Shown here: piece after piece, positions 1 through 7,599 of the stretch | Layout: each line of letters opens with the position of its first letter | Numbering within the stretch: position 1 is the stretch's first letter | Source of the DNA: an uncultured Clostridia bacterium | GTDB taxonomy: Bacteria > Bacillota > Clostridia > Oscillospirales > Acutalibacteraceae | Assembly: GCA_947627725.1 (NCBI GenBank) | Contig: CANQXE010000020.1 | Coordinates: forward strand, 1 to 40,673 | Reading direction: 5' to 3' | Length of the DNA stretch: 40,673 nucleotides | Notes under the pieces: generated by a model | What the model saw: only the letters and a program-made list of their open reading frames with translations | Database searches by the model: none | Told to the model about the DNA's origin: nothing | Position numbers and translations under genes: made by a program

Positions 1-21
1 ATTTTCGTAAATACCCCGATA

Positions 22-441
22 TTACAGCATTTGCTGACCCTGTATCGGGGTTATGTCTATATCGGAATAATTTCCGTCTTGTCCGATTAACTCGCAATCG
101 GGCTTTTGTTTTTCCGCAATAAATCCACCAAGATAATTCGGTACATAATCAGATAACCAAGTGCCGTATAACTGTGAATGGGTAGCGATTCGCCACATTG
201 CAAGTTTGCCCATACTTAGTTCGACATCATCAAAAGGATAAAGCAGATTTGTAAGATTATCATTTTTAAAGGCATACACCTTTTCAAATTTCGAGCCGTT
301 CAGGAGGATTCCGCTTTCGGTCAGCATATCATTGATTCCATCAATCCAATCCTGAAGTTCACCACCGCATCCTTGAAGAATGAGTCCTTCCTTATCATTC
401 ATCTTGCGCAAATCGTCAGTAGTTACAATTTCTATTGACAT
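22..441 (-). CDS. conserved hypothetical protein of integrative elements
   Basis: This 139-residue acidic protein has no signal peptide or membrane segment. I recognise it only as a type often found beside ArdA-like genes in clostridial integrative elements and know no function for it. The ATG at 441 has an AGGAG ten bases upstream, inside the end of the preceding gene, and the two genes overlap by 10 bp, so they are translationally coupled. The middle, around residues 80-105, holds the motif-like stretch GKLAMWR followed by THSQLYGTWLSDYVPN. Cytosolic location is inferred from composition. Its place behind an anti-restriction gene suggests a role in element establishment, which is inference only. 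Confidence 0.75.
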   Translation of the reverse strand: MSIEIVTTDDLRKMNDKEGLILQGCGGELQDWIDGINDMLTESGILLNGSKFEKVYAFKNDNLTNLLYPFDDVELSMGKLAMWRIATHSQLYGTWLSDYVPNYLGGFIAEKQKPDCELIGQDGNYSDIDITPIQGQQML

Positions 442-1979
442 AAACCCATATCTCCTGACTGTTCTTCTGATTCTTCGAAATCCTCATTTTCTTCAGGGTC
501 GAAATCTGAGTTGATAAAATCTTTGATACTCATTTCAACATCGAGAAAATCGGGGATACCGTCAATCTCTTTTTCAAGATCGATATATTCATCTTCGCCT
601 AAATCAAACGGCTCTTTAGACAATATTGTACCTGAGAAATCAACGCCTACCTTTTCTTCAAGTGTAGCATAGATATATTCCGCACCTGATCTGAATTCGT
701 ATTTATACAGACCTTCGGGTATTTCTTCCGCTTTCAGCCTGTCCTCTGTAAAAAGAACGTGCTTAGATAAAAAATCAGCAAGCATAAATTCATGCTTACT
801 CTCATTGCCGAGTATCTGTTCGTTACTGCTTTTCAGCAATATGCCGTATGGTGTATAACCGCCCTGCAGTTCATCCATAAGTCTGTCACCAAGTGCATTC
901 GTATTAATCAATTCCAAATATTCTTTCGGAAAGGTTTCGTCAAGATATTGGTTCAGATAATCCTTTGCAAAATCGGAAGGGTACACATTGAAATATTTAA
1001 GGTTATATGAGTCAACATTTTTTAAAATGGATTCAATCTTATCCATATCTTCAAGCGTTTCAATACCCTCATAAAATAACGCTGCCTTGAATTTGATTGA
1101 CTGTATTTCATCAAGAAAAAGAAAACCTTTAGCAAGCTCATTGATTCTCTGCAATTCATCAAGGGTTATCTTGTTATGCATCCCATCTGCATATTTTGAT
1201 ATCTGCGGTATTGCAGATTCAAAGTCTATCAATTTAAATTCCGTTACATTTGTCAAATTGAAAAATCGCTCTGAATTTTCATTTAGTGGAACAGTAATCC
1301 AGTTCTGAAGGAGTCCATCATCTGCAATATCAAGCCTGAACAGATAATTATCAACCGCATTATCAGGTAAACTTTCACCGTTAAATACTTCTTTAAGTTC
1401 AAAACCTGCTCTTGAAATATAACAACCATTTACATACACACCGTTTTCTTCTGTACGATGAGCTTCACCTATTTTTTCAGCATCAAGGAATTCAATCATT
1501 TCATCTGACAGATTTTCAATTCCCTCAAACATTCCGTTGTCAATGAGCATTTCACCCAACTCTGTGTCATTGAAAATATTTGATGCGACCGGATAATCAT
1601 CCAAACTGTAGGTCAGATTTATAAGGTCCTTTATGCTTATAAAATCACTCTCATAATACTCTCCTACAACAAGAGGGAGCAGGGCATTATACGCTGCAAG
1701 CTGTGTATTGTCAAATTCACTAATTTGCTTTGCGAGGTAATTCAACTCATATATGGTTACACCATCAAATCGCAATTGACTTAACAAAGGAACTCTTTCA
1801 CATTCGGAAATGCTCAGTGGCATCATATCTGTTTTCACAAGATAACCTCTGCACTTATCAACTGCATCATCAATTTCGTAAACACTTGCCGGCAGATATA
1901 TATCTGCATAATATTGTTTTGATGGGTCATCTGTGTTTTCTGCTGATATTTCAATCAGCATAATTTTTTTCATTACCAT
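432..1979 (-). CDS. ArdA-like anti-restriction family protein
   Basis: An acidic protein of about 515 residues. The N-terminal part (roughly residues 5-190) resembles ArdA, a DNA-mimic inhibitor of type I restriction: an Ile-Tyr-Leu-Pro strand is followed by ELNYLAKQISEFD and a run of Asp/Glu-rich helices. Classical ArdA is about 170 residues, so this is a long clostridial-type relative whose C-terminal half I cannot assign. The upstream frame is open to 2012, but the AGGAG at about 1987-1991 lies nine bases before the ATG at 1979 (MVMKK), so I use that start. The acidic tail ends inside the next gene. Protecting incoming single-stranded element DNA is the inferred role. The ArdA label is moderate; the gene itself is certain. 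Confidence 0.7.
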   Translation of the reverse strand: MVMKKIMLIEISAENTDDPSKQYYADIYLPASVYEIDDAVDKCRGYLVKTDMMPLSISECERVPLLSQLRFDGVTIYELNYLAKQISEFDNTQLAAYNALLPLVVGEYYESDFISIKDLINLTYSLDDYPVASNIFNDTELGEMLIDNGMFEGIENLSDEMIEFLDAEKIGEAHRTEENGVYVNGCYISRAGFELKEVFNGESLPDNAVDNYLFRLDIADDGLLQNWITVPLNENSERFFNLTNVTEFKLIDFESAIPQISKYADGMHNKITLDELQRINELAKGFLFLDEIQSIKFKAALFYEGIETLEDMDKIESILKNVDSYNLKYFNVYPSDFAKDYLNQYLDETFPKEYLELINTNALGDRLMDELQGGYTPYGILLKSSNEQILGNESKHEFMLADFLSKHVLFTEDRLKAEEIPEGLYKYEFRSGAEYIYATLEEKVGVDFSGTILSKEPFDLGEDEYIDLEKEIDGIPDFLDVEMSIKDFINSDFDPEENEDFEESEEQSGDMGLCQ

Positions 1980-2006
1980 TTTCATCATCTCCTTTGGATA
2001 AAAAAT

Positions 2007-2034
2007 AAGCACCTATCATTTCTGATAAGTGCTT
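2007..2034 (-). terminator. intrinsic terminator after the BRO-type gene
   Basis: A 12-bp stem with one G-U pair on the minus strand encloses a four-base loop and is followed by ATTTTTTATCC. It ends the BRO-type gene just before the ArdA-like gene. Confidence 0.75.
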
Positions 2035-2046
2035 TGAAAAAATTAA

Positions 2047-2916
2047 TTATTCATTTTTGTCTGAAACATCTTCAATGGTTTTTACTACAACCTCATTCAG
2101 CTGCACGGCATTTTTTGAGGTAATAACGGATTTGCCTGTCTGAGCTTCAATAGATTTGCGTGCATCACCTGCGATTTTTCCGCCACGACCTGCGATGCTT
2201 TTGCTTTCGTCAAAGGTTTCGGGTTCTTCGCTTTCAGATATTTCCCTTGTAGCAGTTTCAGCAAGCATATTGAGTATAAGTTCTGTTGTGCTCATATTGT
2301 CACGCAAATTTTCTTTTTTTAATCCTTTAAAATTTTTGTACTTGCGTGTTGACATTCCTGACCATGCTTTTGTGATTTCATCAGTAAGAATTGCATATTC
2401 AGCACCTTGCTGTACACCTCGTTTTTGCCATTCGGCAGTTAATTCGTTTCGTACACGAATAGATAATACTCTTTGATGTATCCATTCCTCGCTGTAACCT
2501 TTCTTCTGATAGGTTTCTACTGCTCTGTCAATACTGAGTTCAGGATCAATCGTTTCTTCAATTCTTTCTCTGCCAACCTGTGCGAGCCACATTTTAAAAG
2601 GTTCAGCTTTTTTTGACGGAACAGACTGAATAATTCTTAAAAGTTGTTCGGTATCTGCAACATCGGTTTTATATCTTTTTCCGTCTTTAGGTGATTTCAA
2701 TTTCAGTTGGTTACAAGATGTAACCGACTCATTGCCTTCTTTTATAAGACGGTGTTTCAAAACTTTCCAATAATTTTTTGCGTGGTCATAGTCTAATTGG
2801 TCTGTTAAAACCAGTATTACATCAACAATAGAAAAATACCATTCTTCTTTTTCATTATCCCAAGCAGTTCGTATTTTTTTATTTTCAAAAAGTTCAATGT
2901 TTTCACTATCCGGCAT
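2047..2916 (-). CDS. BRO-family (Bro-N) antirepressor-like DNA-binding protein
   Basis: A 289-residue protein. Residues 8-125 match the Bro-N domain pattern: an IRTAWDNEKEEWYFSIVDV opening, a DYDHAKNYWKVLKHRL segment, and a DVADTEQLLRIIQSVPS stretch. The family is common on phages and integrative elements, where it acts as an antirepressor or DNA-binding regulator. The C-terminal half carries a Lys/Gly-rich segment (AGRGGKIAGDARKSIE) of unknown role. A GGAGG six bases before the ATG supports the start. It has its own terminator (2007-2034), so it is probably a separate transcription unit. The target is unknown. Confidence 0.85.
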   Translation of the reverse strand: MPDSENIELFENKKIRTAWDNEKEEWYFSIVDVILVLTDQLDYDHAKNYWKVLKHRLIKEGNESVTSCNQLKLKSPKDGKRYKTDVADTEQLLRIIQSVPSKKAEPFKMWLAQVGRERIEETIDPELSIDRAVETYQKKGYSEEWIHQRVLSIRVRNELTAEWQKRGVQQGAEYAILTDEITKAWSGMSTRKYKNFKGLKKENLRDNMSTTELILNMLAETATREISESEEPETFDESKSIAGRGGKIAGDARKSIEAQTGKSVITSKNAVQLNEVVVKTIEDVSDKNE

Positions 2917-2972
2917 ATTACTACCTCCGATATTTCATCACAAAAATATTTTATCATATATTGAAAAATAAC

Positions 2973-4256
2973 TCAATAAATATCATTGCTTTTTATAAAA
3001 TCGTTCCCGTAGTAAATTCTTTTTAATTGTTCACCTAAAGCAGAAATGACAGGAACGCTAACCGCATTACCCGCCATTTTATATAATCTTGCATCGGACA
3101 TGCCGATTGCTTTGACTTTATCAAATTGTTTATCTGTAAACCCTTGCAGTCTGAAACATTCTCTCGGAGTTAATCGTCTGATATATCCGACAAAGAAATT
3201 GCCGCTTTCATCGGTTATAATCATAGCCGTAACTGTATCTTTATTTGGATTCTCAATCGTCCAGTGGTTATTGAATGCGTCACCGATTTCAAGCAATTCA
3301 TCCGCTGTAAATTCCTTGAGTATCACCATAACGGCAGAATGCTCGCATTTATGATTGCTGACTCCTGCATTATGCCTTGCAGTGATACACCTTGCAAGCT
3401 CGGTAATCTTTGCATTCGGATTCATATCTATAAAATAAAAGACTTGTGTGCTGTTCGTTGTCAGCGTATGTGCAAGCTCAGCACCGACTCTGCCTCGTCT
3501 TGAATTCATAGTCAGATACGATATATCAATACTGTCATTTGGAAATGCAAACTGATAACCGTCTTTTGTATTTGATTTAACAGGCAATGGAATTAAATAG
3601 AGTCCTGAGCTTCCTCCGCCGCCTGATGCAGTAAGGGTTATTCCGACTCCATCGGCTGCGTATACTCTTTGACCTTCACTTCCCGGCACTCGTCTGACAA
3701 TAGTCTTTGGATTTGTATCGGGGAAAGTGAATACTTCGCCGGCACATTTTCCTCTAAGAAATCCTGTAATATACACTCTTTTTCTGGCTTGGGGAACTCC
3801 AAAGTTTGCGCTGTTAAGCACTGTCCATGAGACATCATACCCGATTTTATCCAACGCATTGAGGATGGTCGCAAATGTCCTGCCTTTGTCATGGTTAAGC
3901 AGTCCGGGAACATTTTCAAGGAACAAAAGAGCGGGTTTTTTAACGGCAGCAATTCGGGCAATCTCGAAGAACAGCGTTCCTCTTGTATCATTAAATCCGT
4001 TTCTTCTGCCTGCGATTGAAAATGCTTGGCAGGGAAAACCGCCGCAAATAAGGTCGATATCGGGTAAGTCATCGGGATTGATTTTTGTTGCATCTTCAAA
4101 ATACATCTCTCCTTTCGTATCGTACATCGCCTCATACGCTCGCCGAGCATACTGGTCGATTTCACAATAGCCGATGCATTCAAATCCCCCGACAGCTTCC
4201 AGTCCTGAACGGAAACCTCCGATACCTGAAAACATATCTAAATATTTAATTGACAT
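2973..4256 (-). CDS. DNA (cytosine-5-)-methyltransferase, orphan
   Basis: A 427-residue C5 cytosine methyltransferase with its motifs in order. Motif I is DMFSGIGGF at about residue 7 (AdoMet binding), motif IV is GGFPCQAFS near residue 73 with the catalytic Cys, motif VI is LFLENVPG near residue 115, and motif VIII is QARKRVYITG near residue 157. A target-recognition region of about 150 residues follows, then motifs IX-X with RRLTPRECFRLQGF and GNAVSVPVI. Everything needed for catalysis is visible. No restriction endonuclease lies beside it, so it is probably an orphan that protects the element or alters host methylation. The recognition sequence cannot be read from the protein. The ribosome binding site is weak. 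Confidence 0.95.
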   Translation of the reverse strand: MSIKYLDMFSGIGGFRSGLEAVGGFECIGYCEIDQYARRAYEAMYDTKGEMYFEDATKINPDDLPDIDLICGGFPCQAFSIAGRRNGFNDTRGTLFFEIARIAAVKKPALLFLENVPGLLNHDKGRTFATILNALDKIGYDVSWTVLNSANFGVPQARKRVYITGFLRGKCAGEVFTFPDTNPKTIVRRVPGSEGQRVYAADGVGITLTASGGGGSSGLYLIPLPVKSNTKDGYQFAFPNDSIDISYLTMNSRRGRVGAELAHTLTTNSTQVFYFIDMNPNAKITELARCITARHNAGVSNHKCEHSAVMVILKEFTADELLEIGDAFNNHWTIENPNKDTVTAMIITDESGNFFVGYIRRLTPRECFRLQGFTDKQFDKVKAIGMSDARLYKMAGNAVSVPVISALGEQLKRIYYGNDFIKSNDIY

Positions 4257-4297
4257 AGGGCATTACTGCCCATCGTTATTTCTTCTTCCGTTTCACC

Positions 4298-4615
4298 TCA
4301 CATACTCATTGTTGGTTCTGATTCTTCAATCAGTTCTTCCATAGATTCTTCAACGCAGATGGCATTGTTTTCTTCTGCAATTTCCTGTTCGGTAAGTTTT
4401 CTGAAACTGTCTTCCTGAGGACAAATTCCAAGCGTTCTGCCGTTATCCCAGTTCATATGAATTGTACCAAGATCATCAACATGATCTACTGTTCCTCTTG
4501 TACCGGGTGAAACAGCCTGTGAATCATTCATTGACAAAAGTTCGATTCTTGTTCCTTTTGGATATCGTTCTTTGTATATCTTTGCTTCTCTTTCAAGTCT
4601 TAAAAATTCGTTTAT
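4298..4615 (-). CDS. DUF4314 protein, probable non-AUG start
   Basis: A small protein of about 105 residues with a DUF4314 core: GTRIELLSMND, then PGTRGTVDHVDDLGTIHMNWDNGRT, a small beta-barrel-like module. The family is common in conjugative elements of Clostridia; its function is unknown. The start is odd. A perfect AGGAGG lies at 4625-4630, and the codon nine bases downstream is ATA at 4613-4615, continuing as NEFLRLEREAKIY. The only upstream in-frame start-like codon, a TTG at 4645, lies inside the preceding terminator hairpin. I list the ATA start as the best reading; the next in-frame ATG would delete part of the DUF4314 core. Confidence 0.75.
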   Translation of the reverse strand: MNEFLRLEREAKIYKERYPKGTRIELLSMNDSQAVSPGTRGTVDHVDDLGTIHMNWDNGRTLGICPQEDSFRKLTEQEIAEENNAICVEESMEELIEESEPTMSM

Positions 4616-4640
4616 TGTAAAACACCTCCTAAAAGTAAAA

Positions 4641-4670
4641 GGCAACTGATTTGAATCAGTTGCCTTTTTT
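4641..4670 (-). terminator. intrinsic terminator after the DUF6075-like gene
   Basis: A perfect 10-bp stem (GGCAACTGAT with ATCAGTTGCC) encloses a four-base loop and is flanked by T-runs on both strands. On the minus strand it ends the gene at 4678; the Shine-Dalgarno of the DUF4314 gene follows directly. Confidence 0.85.
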
Positions 4671-4677
4671 ACTTTGC

Positions 4678-5034
4678 TTAATTTAAATTTAATCCTTTTC
4701 TTGCTATTTTTATTGCATCAATAATTATTTTGAAATTCTTATCACTGTACAATTCTTTATCAATTATATCTTCAAGCAGTACTTCGTCACCTAAAACCAT
4801 ACTTTTAGCAAATTGCCATAATTGATGAGAATTAACACTAATGCCTTTTATGTTTATTTGATTAAAATCTATGTAATTATATTTTATGGAATTTTTTGAA
4901 GTTTCCCATAAAAAGTCATCACTTGTTATTGTATATAAGGCTGATAAGAATTTCCTATTGAAATACGAATTTGATTGCTTTAGTGTTCCAATCTCATTCA
5001 AAAATCTTTCTTTATGTTTTTGTCCTGTGAACAT
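4678..5034 (-). CDS. DUF6075-like hypothetical protein
   Basis: A protein of about 118 residues beginning MFTGQKHKERFLNEIG. The opening and the spaced aromatic residues resemble a small family annotated DUF6075 in clostridial mobile elements; no biochemical role is known to me. No membrane segment or Cys cluster is present. GGAGG lies eight bases before the ATG at 5034, while the alternative ATG at 5040 is only two bases from it, so 5034 is preferred. It is followed by its own terminator (4641-4670). Confidence in the gene is high; the family name is a recollection of pattern. Confidence 0.65.
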   Translation of the reverse strand: MFTGQKHKERFLNEIGTLKQSNSYFNRKFLSALYTITSDDFLWETSKNSIKYNYIDFNQINIKGISVNSHQLWQFAKSMVLGDEVLLEDIIDKELYSDKNFKIIIDAIKIARKGLNLN

Positions 5035-5162
5035 ATACATCGCCTCCGTATTTAATAGAATAATATATATAATGTAATAAAATAGCAGTAATTCAATTTT
5101 GCTTATATAAAATGCAAAACTGTAGTTTAAATCATTTATTCCTGTCCCGATTTAAAGGAATA

Positions 5163-5400
5163 TCATAAACGGATTTTGGTAATCCTCATTGGAATCTCAC
5201 CAGCCCCATCCAAGCGGCCCGCTGCCATAGCGGAAGTATCATTATAAGTTTGTACTTTCATTGCAATCTCTTTCGCACCACCGCAAGAGAAAAGATATTA
5301 CTGTTGTTCGCTCCCTATAACAGATCCTGGCGCAGTAATACTTTCTGCTGAGACGATTTCACACCCCTCATACAAACCAAAGTATTTATGATATTGGTAT
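5163..5400. ncRNA. candidate structured RNA or decayed coding island
   Basis: A GC-richer island in a roughly 410-bp gap. Nested stems are visible: TATTACTG/CAGTAATA at 5296-5303 and 5333-5340, TCTCTT/AAGAGA with an inner GC pair at 5267-5272 and 5285-5290, and CCGCT/AGCGG at 5219-5223 and 5229-5233. The minus strand also has a 32-codon open frame at 5163-5261 (MKVQTYN...) that could be a small peptide or the tail of a decayed gene. Both readings are possible; I do not recognise either. Confidence 0.3.
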
Positions 5401-5403
5401 TCA

Positions 5404-5434
5404 GTTTTATGAAAAGAAAAAGTCCTTTCATAAA
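5404..5434. repeat. perfect 10-bp inverted repeat
   Basis: TTTTATGAAA and TTTCATAAAA are separated by 11 bases, just downstream of the sigma-like gene and at the edge of the structured island. No long T-run follows on the minus strand, so it is either a weak terminator or a boundary hairpin. Confidence 0.5.
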
Positions 5435-5451
5435 ATAGAAAATTCGGGGGT

Positions 5452-5949
5452 CTATTTTTCGGGGGTATTTTCAAAAAAATTCAAATATTTTAAAAATTTT
5501 TTCTTTGCTCCCTCTACAGATTCGTGAATTGTAGAGATATGTTTGCCTTCTTCCATAGCAATTTCTTTATATGTCTTTCCATCAATATAGTATTTTATAA
5601 ATCTGCTTTTTGGTTGGGGAGAGAGCATATTGATTGCTTTTGTAACATTTGAATTATCATCAAAACTAATTTCGGTTGAGTTAATTTGCATTAGTTTATT
5701 TGATGATGAATATTCAATTGGCTTTTCTTTTCTCATACGATGTTTTGCATCATTATTATTAAAAGCAGTTATTGTATTTTTATAATCCAACCATTCATTG
5801 CTTGTTAAAACTGTATATTGAGAACTTAATATTTTTTTAGCAGTATCTTTGTCAATTTCGAATAGTGGATTTAAAACTACAATATATGGATTTCCTTGAT
5901 AATCACGATAGTCATCACTGATATCATAAATTTCTAATATCTTTTTCAT
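5452..5949 (-). CDS. sigma-70 region-4-like / phage-type sigma factor homologue
   Basis: A 165-residue protein. The C-terminal 60 residues read like sigma region 4: INMLSPQPKSRFIKYYIDGKTYKEIA, then a recognition helix in HISTIHESVEGAKKKFLKYL. The N-terminal part lacks a clear region 2, so it is more like the short sigma-like regulators on phages and integrative elements than a complete sigma factor. GGAGG lies just before the ATG. A 10-bp inverted repeat (5958-5984) sits directly upstream of the ribosome binding site. Inferred role: transcription control of element genes. It could also be a plain helix-turn-helix regulator. Confidence 0.7.
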   Translation of the reverse strand: MKKILEIYDISDDYRDYQGNPYIVVLNPLFEIDKDTAKKILSSQYTVLTSNEWLDYKNTITAFNNNDAKHRMRKEKPIEYSSSNKLMQINSTEISFDDNSNVTKAINMLSPQPKSRFIKYYIDGKTYKEIAMEEGKHISTIHESVEGAKKKFLKYLNFFENTPEK

Positions 5950-5957
5950 ATTTCCTC

Positions 5958-5984
5958 CGATTTTTAAAATGTTGTTAAAAATCG
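5958..5984. promoter_or_regulatory. inverted repeat in the leader of the sigma-like gene
   Basis: CGATTTTTAA and TTAAAAATCG are separated by seven bases, directly upstream of the GGAGG of the sigma-like gene. It may be an operator or a leader hairpin. Confidence 0.4.
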
Positions 5985-6028
5985 AAGGCTATGGATATTT
6001 TGCAATTGACTGCTGCCAGAAACGAAAA

Positions 6029-6052
6029 AAAGAGTGTACGAATACACTCTTT
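6029..6052 (-). terminator. intrinsic terminator (second of a tandem pair)
   Basis: The 9-bp stem AAAGAGTGT/ACACTCTTT is followed by a T-run on the minus strand. Together with 6089-6128 it isolates the XRE gene from the sigma-like gene. The rest of the 5950-6330 gap is AT-rich and featureless. Confidence 0.7.
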
Positions 6053-6088
6053 CTACAAATTATATTTAAATAATAAGATAAAATAAAA

Positions 6089-6128
6089 ACAGCAAATCTA
6101 CACATGAAAATAAGCATAGATTTGCTGT
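6089..6128 (-). terminator. intrinsic terminator downstream of the XRE regulator
   Basis: The perfect 12-bp stem ACAGCAAATCTA/TAGATTTGCTGT is followed on the minus strand by TTTTTATTTTATC. Confidence 0.75.
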
Positions 6129-6329
6129 TCTAAAACGATAAGCAAAACTGCGAAAGCGTTAAGTAAAAATACAATAGTGTTAAAATAACTAAAAAAATAT
6201 AAACATTATTGAAGATTATGTTTACGATTCTTATAAATAATTATATTATCTTACTATTGTAAATGCTAAATTATAATAACATTATTGCGTCTTTGTCTTA
6301 CAATGTATTAGAAATTTTTAATTTTGGTA

Positions 6330-6668
6330 TTATTTTTTGCTATCATGTTCAAAACGGTCTAAGAAATGATCCATCGTTTTAAAAGTAAATTGTCTGTCTT
6401 TAGGTAACAATCTCATTGCTCTTTCGGAAATTTCGTTAAGTTTAATTTGAGCGCCAATTTGTGTTTCACAGCAAAGCATATAATCTAAAGATATTCCCGA
6501 TAAATTTGAGAATTTTATGAAAAAGTCGATGCTGGGTTCTCTTTTTCCATTTTCAATATGGCTTATATATGTTGTGTCACAGTCTAGTAATTCTGCAAAC
6601 TTTTCTTGTGAAAGTTTTTGCGATTTGCGATATTCTTTAATGACTTGTCTGTAATAATTTGTTTCCAT
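6330..6668 (-). CDS. XRE-family helix-turn-helix regulator
   Basis: A protein of about 112 residues with an XRE-type domain at residues 5-62: QKLSQEKFAELLDCDTTYISHIENGKREPSIDFF carries helices 2 and 3. The tail is short and helical, without a peptidase domain, so it is a simple cI/SinR-like repressor. The frame is open to 6677 from a GTG, but that GTG overlaps the Shine-Dalgarno GAGG; the ATG at 6668 (METNYY) is the better start. It is divergent from the regulator at 6797, and the shared intergenic region carries a TGTCAA/TTGACA operator. Likely role: repressor of element functions. Confidence 0.88.
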   Translation of the reverse strand: METNYYRQVIKEYRKSQKLSQEKFAELLDCDTTYISHIENGKREPSIDFFIKFSNLSGISLDYMLCCETQIGAQIKLNEISERAMRLLPKDRQFTFKTMDHFLDRFEHDSKK

Positions 6669-6734
6669 AATCAGCACCTCTTTTCAATACATATATAGTA
6701 TAGACAATTTAAGAGTTTTATTTAATTGCCTGTT

Positions 6735-6772
6735 TGTCAAATATTGACAGATAGTCATTATTTTGATAATAT
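6735..6772 (+). promoter_or_regulatory. promoter with overlapping operator between divergent regulators
   Basis: TTGACA at 6744-6749 and TAATAT at 6767-6772 are 17 bases apart and drive the plus-strand regulator. The perfect inverted repeat TGTCAA-ATA-TTGACA (6735-6749) overlaps the -35 box, as expected for a repressor site. Confidence 0.65.
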
Positions 6773-6796
6773 ATAATCAAGTTATGAGGTTTAATT

Positions 6797-7330
6797 ATGA
6801 ATCAAAAAATAAAGTTTCTTCGTGAAACATTAGGCTTAACAGAAAAAGAAATATCATCTTTTTTAAACATATCATCATATAAGTATGTTTCCTTTGAAAA
6901 AACAGCAACAGATATACCGTGTGATATTCTTATATTGATTTCAAGAATTTATGGTATTAGCATAGAATTCCTGTTGGATAGCAAATTCACTGAACAGGAT
7001 TTGTTGTCTGAATTGGAAAGACAGGGACTTATAGATGAAAATAATGTATTAGATAGATTAAGGCAGAACATATTGCAAAATAATGATACCAAAATTACAT
7101 ATCGTTCAATTAGAAAGGTTAAAACCAGTTTTCAAGAAAATATTATTAATTCTATTAATAAATTTATAAGGGATAGTGGAAAAAGTTTGTTTGATTTTGC
7201 AAAGTATATTGATATAGATAATCAGAGCCTAGATTCAATACTATCAAAAAAGAGATTCATAGAGCTTGATGAACTTATTGGTATTTCAGAAAAGTTCAAG
7301 ATTTCAGTAAATGACATCATTAATGGATAG
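6797..7330 (+). CDS. two-domain helix-turn-helix regulator
   Basis: A 177-residue protein. Residues 3-60 form an XRE-like helix-turn-helix (LRETLGLTEKEISSFLNIS, then ISRIYGISIEFLL). Residues 120-175 look like a second, diverged copy (GKSLFDFAKYIDIDNQSLDSIL, then ISEKFKISVNDII). Two such domains in one chain are unusual, though seen in some element regulators. GAGG lies seven bases before the ATG, and a good promoter precedes it. It is transcribed away from the XRE gene and abuts the left 32-bp repeat. It could control either the element or the neighbouring agr block; which one is not visible. Confidence 0.8.
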   Translation: MNQKIKFLRETLGLTEKEISSFLNISSYKYVSFEKTATDIPCDILILISRIYGISIEFLLDSKFTEQDLLSELERQGLIDENNVLDRLRQNILQNNDTKITYRSIRKVKTSFQENIINSINKFIRDSGKSLFDFAKYIDIDNQSLDSILSKKRFIELDELIGISEKFKISVNDIING

Positions 7331-7364
7331 TTCAGAATGGATTTTTATAGTTGTTTATTGAGTA

Positions 7365-7404
7365 TTGTTTATATATTACCGTTCAGTATATAACTACATT
7401 GGTT
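7365..7404 (+). repeat. left copy of 32-bp direct repeat with AgrA-box-like half-sites
   Basis: Bases 7365-7396 match 30265-30296 at 31 of 32 positions; the only difference is G at 7386 against C. The core TACCGTTCA is followed 21 bp later by ATTGGTTAA, which is the LytTR-type half-site period also seen upstream of agrA. Confidence 0.8.
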
Positions 7405-7417
7405 AATAAAAGAATAC

Positions 7418-7442
7418 GGAGAAGGTTTTGTGGACCCTCTCC
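7418..7442 (-). terminator. terminator at the end of the agr operon
   Basis: GGAGAAGG and CCCTCTCC form an 8-bp stem with one mismatch, with T-rich flanks on both strands. It lies between the agrD stop and the left repeat. Confidence 0.65.
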
Positions 7443-7449
7443 ATATTTT

Positions 7450-7599
7450 TTAAAATTTGAATTTGTTCATTGCTTCAGGTTCTTTTGCCTGATGGAAAAT
7501 CATCCCACACGCAGAATTTGAAGTTGATATGCCGATTATTAATGCTAAAGCAGCAAAAGAACTTCCGAATTTCATGATGAAATTTTTAATTTTTTGCAT
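7450..7599 (-). CDS. agrD: AgrD-like cyclic lactone autoinducer precursor
   Basis: A 49-residue peptide, starting MQKIKNFIMKFGSS, directly after agrB. It has the three AgrD parts: an amphipathic N-terminal helix with a hydrophobic stretch (FAALALIIGIS), a Cys-containing core (SACGMIF) and an acidic recognition tail (HQAKEPEAMNKF), matching the QPKEPE-type tail of clostridial cyclic lactone autoinducers. The expected product is a thiolactone ring from Cys31 to about Phe35, formed by AgrB with removal of the tail. GGAG lies eight bases before the ATG, inside the end of agrB (14-bp overlap), so the two are translationally coupled. The exact ring residues and N-terminal trimming are inference. 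Confidence 0.88.
   Translation of the reverse strand: MQKIKNFIMKFGSSFAALALIIGISTSNSACGMIFHQAKEPEAMNKFKF

Noticed and set aside
3638-4183. A second minus-strand open frame inside the methyltransferase gene
   Set aside because: It is a shadow frame: no family pattern, and all methyltransferase motifs are in the other frame.
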